From Candidatus Berkelbacteria bacterium (GTDB taxonomy: Bacteria > Patescibacteriota > UBA1384 > UBA12157 > JAENIV01): DNA of 26,338 bases. The stretch lies in NCBI GenBank assembly GCA_016844295.1, contig JAENIV010000016.1, forward strand, positions 1 to 26,338. Direction: 5' to 3'. Below the pieces are notes generated by a model that had not been told where the DNA came from, searched no databases, and saw only the letters and a list, made by a program, of their open reading frames with translations. Below are positions 1 through 6,153 of this stretch, in pieces. Each line of letters opens with the position of its first letter. Position 1 is the first letter of the stretch. A program made the translations under genes and the position numbers.

Positions 1-732
1 CCAGATGAGATCTACCTGGGGCTTCTGCGCGACTGCCGCGGGTACTACAACGCGGTAATTGACCCGGCAACCGGTCTGCCCATTGGGCCGCTGGTCGCCT
101 ACTCGGGCGAGTACGATGTCGAGGGCGGCCAGAAGCAATGGGTGGGCTACATCTACTACAACTGCGCCATGCTCGAACAGTATCCAGCGGTGGCGGATTT
201 CTTCGCCCAGGGACTGGCGAGCGTCATCGCTGCCGCCGACTTCCCGGAGTTCGACTGCATTGTCGGAGTGCCCGACGGCGGGCTGATCGTAAGCCAGAAC
301 GTGGCTCGACATTTGGATGTCGGGTACGCTGGCCTTCAGAAGAAGGTCGTCGTGGCTGGTACCGAGACCACCAAGGAGCAAACGGAACTTGTGCTCGCCC
401 GCCATGGCATCGAGCCCGGGATGAGGGTTCTTCTCGGGGAGGATATCATCAACAACTTCTCAACGACCGGGAAGGCAATCGCGGTCGTGGAGAAAAGAGA
501 GGCGCAAGTGGTCGGCTTGATAGCCTGCGTCAACCGTTCGTGGCCGCCACGCCAGGGCTTCAAGGGCCTGCCGGTTGGTGTTCTTCTCGATCTGCCAACA
601 CCACAGCACAGGCAGGAAGACGTTGCGGTTCACATCGAGACTGTCGGCTTATTGCCCGACGTCAAGCCGGCCTGGGCGGCAGTAGCCAAGGCAATGGCCG
701 ACGCCGAAGTGCGCGGCATCAAAATCAAGTAG
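1..732 (+). CDS. Orotate phosphoribosyltransferase-like protein, 5' partial
   Basis: The frame is open from the first base, so the N-terminus lies outside the window; 243 residues are visible. The middle resembles the type I phosphoribosyltransferase fold of PyrE: a strand-turn VGVPDGGL near residues 88-95, a PyrE-like QKKVVVAG segment, and a PRPP-binding loop GEDIINNFSTTGK near 146-158, followed by a PyrE-like CVNRSW stretch. PyrE would join orotate and PRPP to make OMP in pyrimidine synthesis. The PRPP loop is odd: canonical enzymes read E-D-V-x-T-T-G, whereas here four residues (NNFS) separate the acidic pair from TTG. Base composition and codon third positions are much more GC-rich than in guaB or xer. 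A double hairpin follows the stop. A GTG at 142 is an internal candidate start but upstream residues look coding. Family assignment is fairly sure, substrate is not. Confidence 0.72.
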   Translation, partial: PDEIYLGLLRDCRGYYNAVIDPATGLPIGPLVAYSGEYDVEGGQKQWVGYIYYNCAMLEQYPAVADFFAQGLASVIAAADFPEFDCIVGVPDGGLIVSQNVARHLDVGYAGLQKKVVVAGTETTKEQTELVLARHGIEPGMRVLLGEDIINNFSTTGKAIAVVEKREAQVVGLIACVNRSWPPRQGFKGLPVGVLLDLPTPQHRQEDVAVHIETVGLLPDVKPAWAAVAKAMADAEVRGIKIK

Positions 733-749
733 GCGAACACGTGTTCGCC
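732..749. repeat. Perfect 18-bp palindrome overlapping the PyrE-like stop codon
   Basis: GGCGAACAC is followed directly by GTGTTCGCC, a perfect 9+9 dyad whose first base is the last base of the TAG stop. It may be an RNA hairpin paired with the terminator just downstream or a protein-binding site; nothing decides which. Confidence 0.75.
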
Positions 750-755
750 AGTTTC

Positions 756-798
756 AGCCCGGGACACGAGGTTCAAACCCTCGCCCGGGCTTGTTTTT
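756..798 (+). terminator. Intrinsic terminator of the PyrE-like gene, T-arm-like inside
   Basis: Arms AGCCCGGG (756-763) and CCCGGGCT (84-91 of the 700s) pair over 8 bp, enclosing a second 5-bp stem CGAGG/CCTCG with loop TTCAAAC, and are followed by a T-rich tail (TTGTTTTTG). It reads as a strong rho-independent terminator. Confidence 0.85.
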
Positions 799-811
799 GT
801 CTATACAAACA

Positions 812-830
812 TAGATTAAAAATTAATCTA
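812..830. repeat. AT-rich inverted repeat
   Basis: TAGATTAA and TTAATCTA are perfect 8-bp arms around AAA. It sits in the AT-rich gap between two convergent GC-rich genes; the rest of 799-945 shows no ORF or clear element. Confidence 0.5.
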
Positions 831-945
831 AGTGTGTAAGGGATTACTGATTATAAAAATGATAAAAAAAGATTCTGACATTAAATCATATATTTCGATA
901 ATACTTTTTATAATACTAATGTAAGACTTTGAATATTACTGATGT

Positions 946-970
946 AACAAAAGAGGCGACTGGTGTCGCC
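946..970 (-). terminator. Terminator of the PurH-like gene
   Basis: On the minus strand GGCGAC, loop ACCA, GTCGCC is followed by TCTTTTGTT. It lies about 50 bases past the stop of the minus-strand IMP-cyclohydrolase-like gene. Confidence 0.75.
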
Positions 971-995
971 CCGAAGGGTTGCTGGTTCTTATGGC

Positions 996-1029
996 AGATT
1001 AGATTAGGTTAGATTAGGTTAGGTTAGGT
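996..1029. repeat. Short tandem array of TTAGG/TTAGATTAGG units
   Basis: Plus strand shows AGATTAGGTT twice in tandem, then AGGTTAGGT; the minus strand reads repeated CCTAA/CCTAATCTAA. The array begins within the last codons and stop of the PurH-like gene and ends about 25 bases before its terminator. Confidence 0.8.
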
Positions 1030-1708
1030 CCTCCCAGTCTATATGGGGATGCTCTGTCGACGTGGTGAGAAAGTCACATATTGCGGAATCGTAACGGGAT
1101 ATCAATTCGAAGGTTTTTAGGGCCATCAGTATTCTTGTTTCCAGGGAAATTCCTTGTCCTTGGCGAAGATCAGAGATGACACTTTCCATCAGTTTCATCC
1201 CTGGCACCGGGACGACCCACTCGAAGTTCTTGGCCGCTTCGCGTAGCAAGGTTGGCCCGCCGATGTCGATATTCTCGATCGCCTTGAGCAGATCGACTCC
1301 TTCGGACTTAATCGTCTCTCGGAAGGGATAAATGCTCACGACGACGATGTCGAATGTTACCGGTTCTGGTGAAATACCTTGGCAATGCTCTGCCAATTCT
1401 TTCATATGTTGGGGAACATTCCGGCGGGCAAGAATTGCCCCAGCGCTTTCGTAGCCGAGGGTGGCTACTCGATGGTTCATTATCGACGGTTTGCCGGTGA
1501 CATTCACGTTGAAATCAATCACGGGGAGACCATGATCGGCCAGGTACATGGCCGTACCGCCGCTGGCGTATATCTTTTCTACTCCGCACTCGAGAAGCGC
1601 TTGGGCATGAAGTTCAAGACCAGGTTTCTCTGAAGTGTGGACCGAGAAAAAGCATGACTTGGGAAAAAGTGGGGCGGTGTTGAAACCTTCTGGGATGGTG
1701 ATCTTCAT
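1019..1708 (-). CDS. Stand-alone IMP cyclohydrolase-like (PurH N-terminal, MGS-fold) protein
   Basis: 229 residues matching the N-terminal half of PurH/ATIC, which closes FAICAR to IMP; the AICAR transformylase half is absent. Family landmarks are SGGTA (49-53), TGKPSIMNHRV (71-81), ILARR (92-96), SIYPF (125-129), ENIDIGG (145-151), REAAKN (156-161) and SLETR. Of the catalytic residues known from vertebrate ATIC, equivalents of Tyr104 (Y127), Asp125 (D148) and Lys137 (K160) are present, but the Lys66 position is Ala82 and the usual KTLHP motif reads ATLGY. The start ATG has an AGAGGTGA ribosome site 7 bases upstream and a good promoter. Composition is GC-rich, unlike neighbouring guaB. It may be a diverged enzyme, or an MGS-fold protein with a new role. 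Confidence 0.8.
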   Translation of the reverse strand: MKITIPEGFNTAPLFPKSCFFSVHTSEKPGLELHAQALLECGVEKIYASGGTAMYLADHGLPVIDFNVNVTGKPSIMNHRVATLGYESAGAILARRNVPQHMKELAEHCQGISPEPVTFDIVVVSIYPFRETIKSEGVDLLKAIENIDIGGPTLLREAAKNFEWVVPVPGMKLMESVISDLRQGQGISLETRILMALKTFELISRYDSAICDFLTTSTEHPHIDWEDLT

Positions 1709-1728
1709 GCGTGTTCACCTCTGAATGA

Positions 1729-1757
1729 ATTTTATCTTAGAGTCTTTTCGCCGTCAA
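1729..1757 (-). promoter_or_regulatory. Promoter of the PurH-like gene
   Basis: Minus strand TTGACG (1752-1757), 17-base spacer, TAAAAT (1729-1734). It gives a leader of about 15-20 bases containing the AGAGGTGA ribosome site. Confidence 0.75.
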
Positions 1758-1779
1758 TAGGGAGCAATGATTAAAGATA

Positions 1780-1808
1780 TTGACAAAATTTTTTAATTGT
1801 TCTTTAAT
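1780..1808 (+). promoter_or_regulatory. guaB promoter, near-leaderless
   Basis: TTGACA (1780-1785), 17-base spacer, TTTAAT (1803-1808). The ATG lies 9 bases after the -10 box, so the leader would be only about 0-4 bases, and no Shine-Dalgarno sequence is seen. It runs back-to-back with the PurH-like promoter 22 bases away. Confidence 0.7.
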
Positions 1809-1817
1809 TAGAAAAAT

Positions 1818-2969
1818 ATGCCAAATATAGAAAATTTAAAATTATCTTTAACTTTTGATGATGTATTACTTTTACCCGGGTACACGGATTTTTCTCGTGA
1901 GGAAATTGATCTATCTTGCAATCTTACCCGAAAGATTAAATTAGAGGCGCCCTTAGTTTCCGCCCCCATGGATAAAGTTACCGAATCGCGTCTCGCCATC
2001 GCTTTGGCAAAGTCAGGGGGAATCGGAATAATTCATCGCAATTTGCCCATCAAAGATCAAGTTAGGGAAGTTCTGAAAGTTAAATCAGAACATCTTTTAG
2101 TTGGGGCGGCGATTAGTTCGCAGACAGGCTTTGAAGAGCGCACCCAAGCCTTGATTAAGGCAAAAACTGACGTGGTTGTCATTGATTCTGCCCACGGTTT
2201 TTCGCAATACGTGATTGATTGTTTAAGAACGATAAAAAAGAGATATCCCAAAACGCAGGTTATCGCCGGAAATGTGGCCACTTACGAAGGCGCACGGGCA
2301 TTAATTGGGGCGGGGGCTGATGGTTTGCGGGTGGGGATGGGACCAGGTTCAATTTGTTCAACGCGAGTGATTTCCGGCATGGGTGTACACCAAATTACGG
2401 CGATTATTGAGACTTCGAGGGCGGCGAAAAATGCCCAAGTGCCGATTATCGCTGATGGGGGAATTCAATATTCTGGCTGTATCATTAAAGCCTTAGCCGC
2501 AGGGGCTTCCTCGGTGATGATGGGGTCGTTGTTTTCCCAAACCCTCGAGGCGCCCGGGAAAGTGGTTTATTTAGACAAAGACAATGTTCCCTCCAGGTTT
2601 AAAAGTATTTGGAATAACAAAAAAGCCAACAAATATCCTTTTAAAGAATATCGGGGCATGGGGTCGATCGGGGCTATGGAAAAGGGTATAAAAATTAAAT
2701 CCGAGGGCGAATTCCACAATAAAGAGTATAAAAAAACCGACCATCTAATTGCTGAGGGCATTGAAGGTTTAGTACCAGTTAAGGGTTCAGTTAGCGATTT
2801 AGTTGAGCAACTTATAGGCGGGGTAAAATCGGGCTTTTATTATGTGGGCGCCAAAACTGTTTCCGAACTCTGGCAAAAGGGGCAATTTATCCAAATCACT
2901 CAGGCATCTTTGAAGGAAAGCCACCCCCATGATATTTTAATTACCAATCCGGGGAAGAATTATCTATAG
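1818..2969 (+). CDS. guaB: IMP dehydrogenase, CBS-less
   Basis: 383 residues of the IMPDH/GMP reductase TIM barrel, which oxidises IMP to XMP with NAD. Visible motifs: LTFDDVLLLPGY (11-22), SAPMDKVTE (48-56), IIHRN (71-75), DSAHG (123-127), GNVAT (151-155), the catalytic loop GPGSICSTR with Cys180, ADGGI (212-216), YRGMGSIGAM (278-287) and an IMPDH-type C-terminus (ESHPHDILIT). The roughly 110-residue CBS pair normally inserted after the RNLPIKDQ region is missing, so nucleotide feedback through that module is not expected. Residues about 255-276 are an extra loop before YRGMG, and the flap normally carrying an Arg-Tyr dyad reads NKEYKK, so the Arg appears lost. The C-terminal motif favours IMPDH over GMP reductase. 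It faces xer tail to tail with 3 bases between stops. Confidence 0.92.
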   Translation: MPNIENLKLSLTFDDVLLLPGYTDFSREEIDLSCNLTRKIKLEAPLVSAPMDKVTESRLAIALAKSGGIGIIHRNLPIKDQVREVLKVKSEHLLVGAAISSQTGFEERTQALIKAKTDVVVIDSAHGFSQYVIDCLRTIKKRYPKTQVIAGNVATYEGARALIGAGADGLRVGMGPGSICSTRVISGMGVHQITAIIETSRAAKNAQVPIIADGGIQYSGCIIKALAAGASSVMMGSLFSQTLEAPGKVVYLDKDNVPSRFKSIWNNKKANKYPFKEYRGMGSIGAMEKGIKIKSEGEFHNKEYKKTDHLIAEGIEGLVPVKGSVSDLVEQLIGGVKSGFYYVGAKTVSELWQKGQFIQITQASLKESHPHDILITNPGKNYL

Positions 2970-2972
2970 TTT

Positions 2973-3935
2973 TTATTCGTCTTTACGACGTCTTCCATGA
3001 AACGCCTGATGCACCTCTGCCAGGTGCTGATCAGTCACATGAGTATAAATTTGAGTTGTGGTAATAGATGAATGGCCTAAAAGTTGCTGAACCGAGCGAA
3101 TATCGGCCCCGGACATGAGTAAATCCGTGGCGAATGAATGGCGCATCGTGTGGGGAGAAACATGCTTGGTAATGCCGGCCATTTTGGCATATTTTCTTAT
3201 CATTCTTTGTACCGAGCGAGGAGTTATAGGGGAAGGGTGAAGGGATGAGGGTGAAGGGTGAAGTGAATGTCCGTAGGAGATAAATAAATATGGAATCTTA
3301 TCGTTTCTAATATTTAAGTAACCTTTAATCGATTCTCGGGCTTCGTGGTCTAAAAAAACCACCCTTACTTTTCCGCCTTTACCAGAAACAGAAAATTCTG
3401 ATTTTTCCAAGTTAATATCATCTTTTTTTAAGTCGCAAAGTTCCGAAACCCGCAGACCGGTAGAAAAAAACAGGTCTAAAATCGCCTTATCGCGTTTGCC
3501 CTGTAAAGACCTTAAATTAGGTTGTTTAAGAATCGAATCAAGTTCTTCATCATCAAGAAAACTAATTTGGCGTTCATCGGTTTTGGCTAATTCAATCCGT
3601 TCAGGGGAGAGGGTTTTTACACCTTTAATGCTTAAGTATTTCAAAAAAGCCCGCAAGGCAATTAGGTGGTAATTTGCGGTTGATTTGGAAATTATGTTTT
3701 TCTTGGATAAATCTGGCCCGCCTTGACTCGGCGAGGCAGGTAATCGATGTAAAAAAAGTCTGTATCTATGGACTAAATCAAGATCTATTCTTCCAGGTTC
3801 AAGGATTTCGGCTTTTCGGGCAAAAGCGGCGAATCTTTGTAAATAATGGTCGTAGTTTTTAACGGTTAATAAAGAAGAACCTTTATCAATCTCCATATAT
3901 TCTAAAAAATCAATAATTGCCGAATGGATGGTCAT
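2973..3935 (-). CDS. xerD: Xer-type tyrosine recombinase
   Basis: About 320 residues: N-terminal SAM-like core-binding domain (1-105) and catalytic domain. Catalytic residues are all visible: Arg162 (TGLRVSEL), Lys186 (GKGGK), His262 and Arg265 (HTMRH), His288 (LLGH), Tyr297 (IYTH). It probably resolves chromosome dimers at dif with or without a partner; XerC is an equal name. The start chosen is the second ATG (3935): it lies exactly 6 bases after a TAAGAT -10 box, giving a leaderless mRNA; the first ATG (3941) abuts that box. Two segments look inserted in frame: PASPSQGGP (about 66-74), encoded by a hairpin-forming sequence, and HSLHPSPSSLHPSP (about 223-236), encoded by TTCACCC-type repeats. 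Neither touches a catalytic residue. Confidence 0.92.
   Translation of the reverse strand: MTIHSAIIDFLEYMEIDKGSSLLTVKNYDHYLQRFAAFARKAEILEPGRIDLDLVHRYRLFLHRLPASPSQGGPDLSKKNIISKSTANYHLIALRAFLKYLSIKGVKTLSPERIELAKTDERQISFLDDEELDSILKQPNLRSLQGKRDKAILDLFFSTGLRVSELCDLKKDDINLEKSEFSVSGKGGKVRVVFLDHEARESIKGYLNIRNDKIPYLFISYGHSLHPSPSSLHPSPITPRSVQRMIRKYAKMAGITKHVSPHTMRHSFATDLLMSGADIRSVQQLLGHSSITTTQIYTHVTDQHLAEVHQAFHGRRRKDE
3225..3263. repeat. TTCACCC-type tandem repeat inside xer
   Basis: Plus strand shows GAAGGGTGAAGGG, GATGAGGGTGAAGGGTGAAG; on the gene strand this is a degenerate CCCTTCA tandem encoding SLHPSP twice. It falls in a loop between the barrel of strands and the helix before the HxxR motif. 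Confidence 0.7.
3717..3741. repeat. Palindromic element inserted in frame in xer
   Basis: On the gene strand CCTGCC and GGCGGG can pair (one G-U) around an inner CTCG/CGAG dyad. It encodes PASPSQGGP between HRL and DLSKK, where Xer proteins usually run on without such a linker. Confidence 0.55.
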
Positions 3936-3941
3936 AACCAT

Positions 3942-3992
3942 ATCTTACGTCGTAAAATTAGAGTTGTCAAAGTAATTAAATCTTGGTAATGT
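3942..3992. promoter_or_regulatory. Divergent xer/PAP2 promoters sharing one -35 element
   Basis: Minus strand: TTGACA (3965-3970), 17-base spacer, TAAGAT (3942-3947) for xer. Plus strand: TTGTCA (3964-3969), 17-base spacer, extended -10 TGGTAATGT (box 3987-3992) for the PAP2 gene. The two -35 boxes overlap in the seven bases TTGTCAA. Confidence 0.75.
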
Positions 3993-4001
3993 TAAATAAG
4001 A

Positions 4002-4595
4002 ATGATCCAGAAACTATTATCAATTGATAAGGCGTGGCTTATTGCCATCAATAATTTCGCAAATACTTCGCCACATTGGGAAAGGCTTTTTAAGTTATTC
4101 GGAATTTATCTGATTTATGCTGTTCCTTTGATGCTCGTTTTGCTCTGGTTTTGGTCGTCGCAAGCCAAAAAGGTCGCCTTGAAAGCGACTTTGGCAGGAC
4201 TATTCTCCTGGATGGTACTTGCCAATATTTTAGGCAGGATTATTAATCGGCCTAGGCCTTTTGAAAATAACGATATCCACGAGTTGGTTTTTCACAGGCC
4301 CACATATTCTTTTCCGTCGGATCACGCGGCATTTCTTTTCGCCGTGGCTTTTTCTTTGTATCTTTCCGGATTTAAGAAACTTGGTTTGGTTGTATTTATC
4401 GGTGCGATCTTGATAGTAACCGCCAGGGTCGGTGTGGGGTTCCACTTTCCGTCTGATATAATCGCCGGGGCAATTTTAGGGATCCTGGTTGCCTGGATAG
4501 TCTGGTTGTTGGATCGACCGCTAAACTATATATATAATTTTATTATCATTTTCGCTAAAAGGTTAAAATGGAGTACAAAAAAAATCCGAGCATGA
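4002..4595 (+). CDS. PAP2-family membrane phosphatase (undecaprenyl-diphosphatase-like)
   Basis: 197 residues with about five membrane segments. The three acid-phosphatase motifs are present: GRIINRPRPF (about 79-88), SFPSDHAAF (about 102-110, PSGH variant with His) and ARVGVGFHFPSD (about 141-152). Family members remove a phosphate from lipid phosphates, often undecaprenyl diphosphate, on the outer face of the membrane; the length suits BcrC-like recycling of the wall carrier lipid. The exact substrate is inference. The ATG follows an extended -10 box by 9 bases with no Shine-Dalgarno site. The next gene overlaps it and probably shares its transcript. Confidence 0.85.
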   Translation: MIQKLLSIDKAWLIAINNFANTSPHWERLFKLFGIYLIYAVPLMLVLLWFWSSQAKKVALKATLAGLFSWMVLANILGRIINRPRPFENNDIHELVFHRPTYSFPSDHAAFLFAVAFSLYLSGFKKLGLVVFIGAILIVTARVGVGFHFPSDIIAGAILGILVAWIVWLLDRPLNYIYNFIIIFAKRLKWSTKKIRA

Positions 4596-5203
4596 ATCAG
4601 GAGAAAAACCAACGAAATTTTTGGGATTTTCTTGCTTTCGGAATTTCCGCTTTTTTGTCTCCTTACGTAACCGCGGGAATTTTTATTCTGATTATTACTT
4701 TTACCTATGCGAAAAACCTTAAGGAGTTTCTTCCTTGGATCAGCATTGGATTTTTATTCGCAATAATCATTCCCGGAACCTATATTTTATGGCTGATCGA
4801 AAAGAGAGATATTCGCGATTTTCATCTGTCAGACCACAATCAGCGAAAAATCCCTTTTATGATTGCCGGTATTTCAGCCGTTATTGGCGCAATCGCCTTA
4901 TATCTTATTCAGGCGGCTAAACCTGTTATTGTCATGGGAGCCGCTTATGCGGCAAATTCCGTTGGGATTTCTATCTTAACGGTCTTTTGGAAAGTCTCTG
5001 TTCATACAGCCCTTTATTCATCCGTTGTAACCGTGATCGTAATTTTATTCGGCATCAGTTTTGCCCCATTGTATCTTATTTTAATTCCCTTGTCCTGGGC
5101 AAGAGTTTACCGGCAACGTCATACCTTAAGCCAGGTTATTGGTGGGGCAATGATTGCTTTTGTCGTGACGGCCCTTGTTTTCTGGTTATTTAAATATATA
5201 TAA
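4568..5203 (+). CDS. PAP2-related multi-spanning membrane protein
   Basis: 211 residues from the first ATG, with about six hydrophobic segments. It looks like a degenerate or divergent PAP2 protein: KRDIRDFHLSDHNQRK could supply the first motif, KVSVHTA the second, and SWARVYRQRHTLSQVIGGA the third (Arg-x3-Arg-x-His then V-x-G-G). ATG 4568 has AAAAGG about 5 bases upstream and overlaps the previous gene by 28 bases; a second in-frame ATG at 4592 would give the common ATGA overlap but has no ribosome site. Translational coupling to the upstream PAP2 gene is likely. A partner or paralogous lipid phosphatase is the best guess; activity is uncertain. Confidence 0.65.
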   Translation: MEYKKNPSMNQEKNQRNFWDFLAFGISAFLSPYVTAGIFILIITFTYAKNLKEFLPWISIGFLFAIIIPGTYILWLIEKRDIRDFHLSDHNQRKIPFMIAGISAVIGAIALYLIQAAKPVIVMGAAYAANSVGISILTVFWKVSVHTALYSSVVTVIVILFGISFAPLYLILIPLSWARVYRQRHTLSQVIGGAMIAFVVTALVFWLFKYI

Positions 5204-5209
5204 TTTAAA

Positions 5210-5325
5210 AAATACGAAATTCGAATATCGAAATGCGCAACAAATCCAAATCCAAATGTTTAAATATTTAAAAATTAAAATTTTGAATTTGTTTCGTGCT
5301 TCGGATTGCGTGCTTAGGATTTTCT
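5210..5325. repeat. Degenerate CGAAGCACGAAATCC-family intergenic repeat, inverted halves
   Basis: The left half reads ACGAAATTCGAATATCGAAA, then CAACAAATCCAAAT; the right half, on the minus strand, reads ATCCTAAGCACGCAATCCG, AAGCACGAAACAAATTC. The halves are inverted around an A/T-only centre. The same words (GAAGCACGAA, ATCCTAA, AACAAAT) recur at 20900-20935 upstream of dnaE. Confidence 0.65.
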
Positions 5326-5332
5326 AAAAATT

Positions 5333-5950
5333 ATGGCTTCAATCATTTTAGGGGCAATGGCCAATTTTGTTATGAGTGTTATCACCTCCTTAGGATACGG
5401 GGGAATAATTTTGCTTATGGCGATAGAATCTGCCAATATTCCATTACCTTCTGAGGTAATTATGCCCTTTGCCGGGTTTTTAGTCGCTCAGGGAGAGTTA
5501 AACCTTATTTTAGTTGGTCTCGCGGGTGCCGTTGGGTGTGTTGTCGGTTCTATTTTCTCATATTGGTTTGGGTCAATAGGCGGCAGACCTTTAATTGAAA
5601 AATATGGGAAATATATTTTAATTTCTCACCATGACCTTGATTTAGCCGACAAGTGGTTCCAGAAAAGGGGAGAATGGACCGTTTTTATTGGCCGGCTTCT
5701 GCCTGTTATTAGAACATTTATTTCATTCCCGGCGGGCATTTCTAAAATGCATTTTGGGCGGTTCGTCCTTTACTCATTTTTAGGTTCATTGCCTTGGTGT
5801 TTACTTTTAGCCTATATAGGGCAAAAAATGGGAGAAAATTGGGAGAGTTTAAGGACGTATTTTCATAAATTTGATTATATTATTTTAGGACTCATTATTT
5901 TGGGAATTATTTGGTATATTCGGAGACATCTAAAAAACAGGAATAAATAA
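5333..5950 (+). CDS. DedA-family membrane protein
   Basis: 205 residues with the VTT/SNARE-associated fold seen in DedA: an amphipathic entry with ESANIPLPSEVIMPFAGF (about 33-50), then FGRLLPVIRTFISFPAGISKM (about 120-141), where the conserved Arg residues and the G-x-x-x-M helix lie, and a C-terminal membrane helix ending in basic residues. DedA proteins are linked to carrier-lipid flipping (undecaprenyl phosphate) and envelope homeostasis; that fits the adjacent PAP2 genes. It is separated from them by a repeat-rich gap. The ATG has no ribosome site. Confidence 0.9.
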   Translation: MASIILGAMANFVMSVITSLGYGGIILLMAIESANIPLPSEVIMPFAGFLVAQGELNLILVGLAGAVGCVVGSIFSYWFGSIGGRPLIEKYGKYILISHHDLDLADKWFQKRGEWTVFIGRLLPVIRTFISFPAGISKMHFGRFVLYSFLGSLPWCLLLAYIGQKMGENWESLRTYFHKFDYIILGLIILGIIWYIRRHLKNRNK

Positions 5951-5969
5951 TCAGTTATTGGTGATCACT

Positions 5970-6036
5970 ACCCTTAATAGGGTTGACCCCGTCACAACAT
6001 CTTCCTGTAAAACGGACTTCGTCCGGTACTTACAGG
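5970..6036. repeat. Two hairpins at the left edge of a GC-rich unit
   Basis: ACCCT TAAT AGGGT (5970-5983) is followed by CCTGTAA (6004-6010), CGGAC/GTCCG around TTC, and TTACAGG (6030-6036). There is no T-run, so they are not ordinary terminators. They lie where AT-rich host sequence changes to GC-rich sequence. Confidence 0.6.
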
Positions 6037-6070
6037 ATTGCTGTGTGCAAAGGTCTGCGGTTTGTTAACC

Positions 6071-6099
6071 TTGACAAAGCCTATTTTTTATGGTATGAT
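6071..6099 (+). promoter_or_regulatory. Promoter of the transglycosylase gene
   Basis: TTGACA (6071-6076), 17-base spacer, extended -10 TGGTATGAT (box 6094-6099). It predicts a leader of about 48 bases with AAAGGAG (6138-6144) before the ATG. Confidence 0.85.
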
Positions 6100-6153
6100 A
6101 TTTGGTTATCGAACCTGACAATTAGGCAATTTCCCCGAAAGGAGCCGGACCCG

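Noticed and set aside
756..798. A tRNA gene
   Set aside because: No D or anticodon arm and no CCA end; only the T-arm-like stem is present, and a T-run follows.
138..839. A 233-residue Arg/Gly-rich frame overlapping the PyrE-like gene
   Set aside because: It is an out-of-frame shadow of a GC-rich gene and runs through the terminator.
996..1029. CRISPR array or real telomere
   Set aside because: Units are 5-10 bases with no spacers, in the middle of a chromosome.
2973..3935. Phage or transposon integrase
   Set aside because: Length, domain order and motifs are those of a Xer protein and no att sites or phage genes adjoin.
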